Shown piece by piece: positions 59,801-64,000 of a DNA stretch of 64,000 bases. Every line of letters starts with the position of its first letter. Position 1 is the stretch's first letter. The stretch comes from Acidobacteriota bacterium (lineage in GTDB: Bacteria; Acidobacteriota; Polarisedimenticolia; J045), in the NCBI GenBank assembly GCA_030949985.1, contig JAUZRX010000017.1, forward strand, positions 163,782 through 227,781, given 5' to 3'. Both the position numbers and the translations under genes were made by a program. The notes under the pieces were generated by a model that searched no databases, was not told the DNA's origin, and was given only the letters and a program-made list of their open reading frames with translations.

Positions 59801-62461
59801 ATGGATGGACCCGATGGGGGGCGCAGCGATCTGTTGCGCCGCCTCGACGCCCTGCTGACGCGGGTCGAAAAGCCCACCCGCTACATCGGCGGAGAGTGGA
59901 ATTCGGTAGTCAAGCCGGCCGCGGAAGTGGACGTGTCCGTGGTGCTGGCCTTTCCCGACCTCTACGAGATCGGCATGTCCCACCTGGGGTTCCGTATTCT
60001 CTACGCGCTGCTCAACGCCATGCCGGGGGTGGCCGCCGAGCGGGCTTTCATGCCCTGGATCGACATGCTCACCGAGCTTCGCCGGCGGGACCTTCCCCTG
60101 ACCACTCTCGAGAGCCGCAAGCCCCTGGGACGCTTCGACCTGGTGGGCTTTTCCATGCAATACGAGCTGACCATCACCAACGTGCTGACGATGCTCGATC
60201 TGGGCGGCATACCCCCCCGGTCCGCCGACCGGGAGGAAAGCCATCCCCTGGTGCTGGGGGGCGGGCCGGTGCTGGTCAACCCGGAGCCCTTCGCCGACTT
60301 CTTCGACCTGATCCTGATTGGAGAGGGGGAGGAGGCTTTCGGCGAGATGATCACTCTCTATCGTAGACTGCGGGCCGAAGGACGCAGCCGCGGGGAGATC
60401 CTTTCGGCTATCGCAGATCTCGAGGGGTGGTATGTTCCGGCCCTCTACGACCTCGAGCCGGAGCCGCTGACCGGGCAGCTCATCCCGCGACCCCGGCCGG
60501 GCGGCGGCGCGCCGGAAAAGGTGCGCCGACGCATTCTCTACGATCTCAACTCCGTGCCCTTTCCGGAGAAGATCGTCGTGCCCCACGGCGATATCGTGCA
60601 CGATCGGGTGTCCTGGGAGATCCAGCGGGGTTGTCCGGTGGGCTGTCGTTTCTGCCAGGCTGGATATATCTATCGACCGACGCGGGAGAGAGATCCGGCC
60701 CAGGTGCGCGAGGGCGTACGGCGTTCCATCGAGGCCACCGGCTACGACGAGTTCTCCCTGACTTCACTGAACACGGGTGAGTACGGGGCGATCGAGCCGC
60801 TGCTGACGCAGTTGATGGACGAGATGGAGCCGCGCTCGGTCTCCGTCGGCCTTTCTTCGTTACACGCGTCGACCATGACCGAGAACCTTGCCGCCCAGGT
60901 CCGCCGGGTGCGCAAGACGGGCTTCACCATCGCCCCCGAGGCAGGTTCCCAGCGCCTGCGGGACGTGATCAACAAGAACCTCACCGAAGCCCAGATTCTC
61001 GAGGCGACGCGACTGGCCTTCGAAGCGGGATGGACCACCATCAAGCTCTATTTCATGATCGGCTTGCCTACCGAGACCACCGAGGACGTGGAAGCCCAGG
61101 TGGACTTGGCCGAGCGCATCCTCGAGCAGGGAAGGCGCATCGGCGGCAAGCGGGTCAAGGTCACTCTCTCGGCCTCCACGTTCGTGCCCAAGGTGTTCAC
61201 ACCTTTTCAGTGGTTTGGCATGCAGAGCGAAAAAGCGTTCATGGCCAAGCAGGAACTGATCCGTCGCCGGGTGCCCCGGGGCGTGCAGTTCCGCCATCAC
61301 CATCACGGAGAATCCTGGCTCGAGGGCGTGCTCTCCCGGGCCGATCGCTCCGTGGCCCCCGCGATCTACGAGGCCTGGAGGCGGGGTGCGGTGCTCGATG
61401 GCTGGACGGAGCATTTTCGGGTGGAGGTCTGGCGCGAAGCCTTCGCCGGCCAGGGGATCGACGCGGACCATCTGGCCACCAGGGAGTTGCCGTTGAAGGC
61501 CGAGTTGCCCTGGGAGGTTGTCGATCCGCTGATCCGTCGCCGCTGGCTCGAGCGGGAATACGAGAAGGCCTGCCGGGTGGCCACCGTCGTGCCCTGCTCG
61601 TCCACCGCCTGCACGGCCTGCGGCCCCTTCGCCCGGGAGTGCATCAAGGGCATCGTCGCCGAACAGCACTGGAATGGGCTCGAGGTGGCGCCGCGGGCTG
61701 TGGTGGCGCGAGAGCCTGCCGCGGGATCCGGTGCTGCCGAAGGTGAGGAGGAGCCACCGCCGCGGCCCGTCTATCGCTACCGGATCCACTTCGAGAAGCT
61801 CTCCCGGGCCCGTTTTCTCGGTCACCTGGACCTGGTGCGGGCCCTGCTTCACGGTCTGCGCCGCGCCGGCATTCAGCTGGCCTACTCCCAGGGGTTCAAG
61901 CCCCGGCCGAAGATCTCTCTCGGCCCGGCCCTGGCCCTGGGCATAGCTTCGGTGGCAGAGTACGCCGACCTGGAAACCCACACGCCGCTGGCCGGCGGCG
62001 AATCCCTCGCCTGGATCAATCGCCACCTTTCCGAGGGGCTGACGATTCGGGCCCTGGTGGGCCTGGCCCCCGGATCGCGTTCGCTGCAGGAGGACATCGT
62101 TCGGGCCGGCTACCGGGCCTTTCTGCCGGGAATCGGCGGCGAGGAGGTTCGGCGCCGGGTGGCAGCCTTTCTCGGTCGCCAGACCGTCGTCGTCGAGCGG
62201 CTGCGCAAGGGCAAGCTGCGCCGGATCGATTTGCGGCCGCTGGTGGCCTGGGCCGGGGTCGGCGCCGCCGGCGAGCTGGAGTTCGAGATTCGGTTCACCG
62301 AGCGGGGATCGGCCCGCCCCCGCGAGGTGATCGCCGCCATTGTCGGTGAAGATGCGCTCGAGGAGGCGGAGATCCTGCGTACCCGCCAGGTGGCTCGCGT
62401 GGGGCACCTGGATGTTTCACCGCTGGTCGCGGGCCGCCAGGGCCTGCCCCGCTCGGCCTGA
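59801..62461 (+). CDS. B12-binding/radical SAM protein fused to DUF2344 domain
   Basis: An 886-residue radical SAM enzyme of the TIGR03960-like type. An N-terminal B12-binding-like domain (about 20-240) has FPDLYEIGMSHLGFRIL and LVLGGGPVLVNPEPF. The radical SAM core has the 4Fe-4S ligands Cys278, Cys282 and Cys285 in RGCPVGCRFCQAG, then APEAGSQRLRDVINK. The C-terminal ~230 residues (YRIHFEKLSRARFLGHLDL onward) are the DUF2344 domain that in many bacteria is a separate gene next to this enzyme. The chemistry is unknown; linkage to RNase G suggests a tRNA/rRNA maturation role, which is inference. ATG 59801 follows GGAGG. Confidence 0.88.
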   Translation: MDGPDGGRSDLLRRLDALLTRVEKPTRYIGGEWNSVVKPAAEVDVSVVLAFPDLYEIGMSHLGFRILYALLNAMPGVAAERAFMPWIDMLTELRRRDLPLTTLESRKPLGRFDLVGFSMQYELTITNVLTMLDLGGIPPRSADREESHPLVLGGGPVLVNPEPFADFFDLILIGEGEEAFGEMITLYRRLRAEGRSRGEILSAIADLEGWYVPALYDLEPEPLTGQLIPRPRPGGGAPEKVRRRILYDLNSVPFPEKIVVPHGDIVHDRVSWEIQRGCPVGCRFCQAGYIYRPTRERDPAQVREGVRRSIEATGYDEFSLTSLNTGEYGAIEPLLTQLMDEMEPRSVSVGLSSLHASTMTENLAAQVRRVRKTGFTIAPEAGSQRLRDVINKNLTEAQILEATRLAFEAGWTTIKLYFMIGLPTETTEDVEAQVDLAERILEQGRRIGGKRVKVTLSASTFVPKVFTPFQWFGMQSEKAFMAKQELIRRRVPRGVQFRHHHHGESWLEGVLSRADRSVAPAIYEAWRRGAVLDGWTEHFRVEVWREAFAGQGIDADHLATRELPLKAELPWEVVDPLIRRRWLEREYEKACRVATVVPCSSTACTACGPFARECIKGIVAEQHWNGLEVAPRAVVAREPAAGSGAAEGEEEPPPRPVYRYRIHFEKLSRARFLGHLDLVRALLHGLRRAGIQLAYSQGFKPRPKISLGPALALGIASVAEYADLETHTPLAGGESLAWINRHLSEGLTIRALVGLAPGSRSLQEDIVRAGYRAFLPGIGGEEVRRRVAAFLGRQTVVVERLRKGKLRRIDLRPLVAWAGVGAAGELEFEIRFTERGSARPREVIAAIVGEDALEEAEILRTRQVARVGHLDVSPLVAGRQGLPRSA

Positions 62462-62474
62462 GAGGAGGTGGGCG

Positions 62475-63863
62475 GTGAGAGAAGACTCCTGTCACCGCTC
62501 CCGCCTGGTGGTGGCTACCGACTTGGGAGAGCGCTGGCTCGCTCGCCTCGAGGACGACCATGTGGCGGAAGTGCGGGTCGCGCCCCTGGGCGACGACAGC
62601 CTGGGGGGGGCGATCTTCAAGGGGCGCGTGGTTCGAAGCGCTTCGGGAATGAACGCCGTCTTCGTCGACGTGGGTCTGGCCCGGGATCTGCTCCTGGTGG
62701 CACCGACGACGCGGGGGGAGGTGACCCCGCTGCCCAGGGTGGGACAGGGTGTGCTGGTCCAGCTCGTTCGCGAGGCGGCGGCGGGCAAGGGACACCGGGC
62801 CACCGTCGAGATCTCCCTGGCCGGCACCCTGGCCATCCTCGCGCCTGGTGGGCGTCACCGCGGGATCAGTCGCCGCCTGGACGCCGCGGAGCGGGAGCGG
62901 CTGAGGGCGGTGCTCGAGGAGGTGGCTCCCGCCGAGCATGGAGTGATCCTGCGCACGGCAGCGGGTGGGGCGAGCCGGGAGGAGATCGCCGAGGCGCTGC
63001 AGCACCTGGTCGAGAAATGGGAGCGGTTGGGCCGGCGCGCCGAGAGCCTCGGCTGCCCCGCCCTGGTGGAGCCGGGAGAAGACCGCGTGTTGCGCTTCGT
63101 CCGGGATCGCCTGGCCGGAGGCGAGATGGAGATCATCGCCGATGACGAGGATGCCCTGGCGACGATCAAGGCTTTTCTCGCCTCCGAGCCGGTGGGCAAG
63201 GCGCCGGTGTTGCGCTTGCACGAGGGCCCTGTTCCTGCAGTGGAGGCTTTCGGCCTCGACCGTGCCCTGGCCCACTGCCTGGAGAGCCAGGCCGAACTCC
63301 CCGGCGGCGGGAGACTGGTGATCCAGCGCACCGAGGCGATGGTGACCGTCGACGTCAACTCGGGACACGACATGGACCAGGGCGACCTGGAGCAGACCGC
63401 GCTGCGCACCAACCTGGAGGCCGCTCGCGCTGCCGCACGGGAGATCGTCCTGCGCAATCTCGCCGGCCTGATCGTGATCGACTTCATCGACATGCGACTG
63501 GCGGCATCGCGTCATGCGGTCAGTCAGGCTCTGGCTGAGGCCCTGGCCGCCGACCGGGCGCGCCATCGCCTGCTGCCTTTGACCGAGTTCTGCCTCGGGC
63601 AGATCACCCGCCAGCGCCGCGGGCCCTCAGTGACCGAGGCCTTCACCCTTCCTTGCACGAGTTGCCTGGCCGGTCGGTTGCCGGCGCCCGCTTACCGCGC
63701 CCGCGCCTTGCTGCGCGAAGCTCGAAGGGAAGTGCGCGAGCGCGGCCGGGGGCCGGTGAAACTCCATGCCGACAGGGAAGTGCTCGACCACGCGCGCCGT
63801 ATCGCGGCTGCCTGGGGCCCCTCCAGCGGCTTGCCGGAATCCGCCCTGAACTGGAGCGACTAA
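62475..63863 (+). CDS. rng: Ribonuclease G (RNase E/G family)
   Basis: Endoribonuclease of 462 residues for 16S rRNA 5'-end maturation and mRNA decay. An S1-like domain (FKGRVVRSASGMNAVFVDVG) is followed by the RNase H-like part and the catalytic DNase I-like domain. The Mg ligands correspond to Asp293 (VTVDVNSG) and Asp336 (VIDFIDM), and the Zn-link pair is CTSC. The GTG at 62475 follows AGAGGAGG, 14 bases after the radical SAM stop. It lacks the long C-terminal degradosome tail of RNase E, so G type is more likely. Its stop overlaps the stop of a minus-strand gene. Confidence 0.9.
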   Translation: MREDSCHRSRLVVATDLGERWLARLEDDHVAEVRVAPLGDDSLGGAIFKGRVVRSASGMNAVFVDVGLARDLLLVAPTTRGEVTPLPRVGQGVLVQLVREAAAGKGHRATVEISLAGTLAILAPGGRHRGISRRLDAAERERLRAVLEEVAPAEHGVILRTAAGGASREEIAEALQHLVEKWERLGRRAESLGCPALVEPGEDRVLRFVRDRLAGGEMEIIADDEDALATIKAFLASEPVGKAPVLRLHEGPVPAVEAFGLDRALAHCLESQAELPGGGRLVIQRTEAMVTVDVNSGHDMDQGDLEQTALRTNLEAARAAAREIVLRNLAGLIVIDFIDMRLAASRHAVSQALAEALAADRARHRLLPLTEFCLGQITRQRRGPSVTEAFTLPCTSCLAGRLPAPAYRARALLREARREVRERGRGPVKLHADREVLDHARRIAAAWGPSSGLPESALNWSD

Positions 63864-64000
63864 TCCCGCAGCTCGAAGGAGATGCTGCGGGGCGAGGAGC
63901 CATCGCCGGAGCTGCGCGCGGCATGGGCGGCGAGGATCTGCTCGGTGCTGGTGGAAGGGTCGGCCAGGACGAAGCGATAGGAGCCGGCGGCCAGGCTGAA
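63860..64000 (-). CDS. 3' end of unidentified minus-strand protein
   Basis: The last 46 codons of a frame that enters from beyond the right edge, reading FSLAAGSYRFVLADPST early and ending SISFELRD at a TAG whose bases overlap the TAA of RNase G. The beta-strand-like FSLAAGSYRFVLAD and polar linker hint at an extracytoplasmic domain, but this is too short to assign. It is convergent with rng. Confidence 0.4.
   Translation of the reverse strand, partial: FSLAAGSYRFVLADPSTSTEQILAAHAARSSGDGSSPRSISFELRD

Overview
The window is very GC-rich bacterial DNA, gene-dense and with coding on both strands. Many start codons are GTG or TTG, and stop/start overlaps (ATGA, GTGA, TTGA, TGATG) are common. The cell envelope is clearly Gram-negative: lipoproteins with lipoboxes, a TolC/RND tripartite pump, an outer-membrane polysaccharide export system and PpiD. 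The mix of FecR-domain proteins, secreted carboxypeptidase-regulatory-like proteins, an ETF:(methyl)menaquinone-oxidoreductase-like Fe-S protein and a stand-alone EF-G paralog suggests Acidobacteriota (Thermoanaerobaculia-like) or a neighbouring phylum. That placement is inference and has low confidence. Most of the window looks chromosomal; no phage, transposase, integrase or CRISPR array was seen.

Layout. 1-6.9 kb: a truncated tRNA-dihydrouridine synthase, an AI-2E-type membrane protein, tRNA-Gly(GCC) followed closely by an SDR gene, then a response regulator, histidine kinase and divergent molybdopterin-oxidoreductase-like gene in one tight operon. 6.9-7.5 kb: the only long non-coding stretch, holding a strong promoter, a structured RNA and an intrinsic terminator ahead of an EF-G paralog. 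7.5-12.1 kb: EF-G paralog and Lon. 12.1-13.6 kb: a MerR-type metal operon whose middle gene (thioredoxin-like plus MerC-like) is frameshifted.

13.6-23.1 kb (minus strand): an exopolysaccharide export and polymerisation block (beta-barrel, Wza-like, Wzc-like tyrosine kinase, O-antigen-polymerase-like) bracketed by three small secreted proteins of one architecture (signal peptide, beta-sandwich domain, C-terminal membrane segment). 23.3-31.7 kb: pyrE, three small proteins of uncertain function (one behind a good sigma-54 promoter), an alpha/beta-hydrolase lipoprotein lacking its usual histidine, coaE-folD-lipoprotein, and uvrA. 31.8-37.6 kb: tolC-like, adaptor and RND pump operon. 37.6-41.1 kb (minus strand): lipoprotein, PlsC-like and LuxI/FeeM-like acyltransferases translationally coupled, then a DUF697 membrane protein.

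41.3-45.2 kb: an ETF-quinone-oxidoreductase-like flavoprotein convergent with a membrane Fe-S oxidoreductase, suggesting electron entry into the quinone pool from flavoproteins. 45.4-56 kb: ppiD, a FecR-domain protein overlapping a GAF-GGDEF diguanylate cyclase, then mreB-mreC-mreD-mrdA-rodA, the rod-shape elongasome. 56-58.3 kb: a threonine-dehydrogenase-like SDR and a Cys/Met-type PLP lyase, divergently arranged. 58.3-64 kb: a DUF2892 protein, a zinc alcohol dehydrogenase, a B12-binding radical SAM/DUF2344 fusion with RNase G, and the 3' end of an unidentified minus-strand gene.
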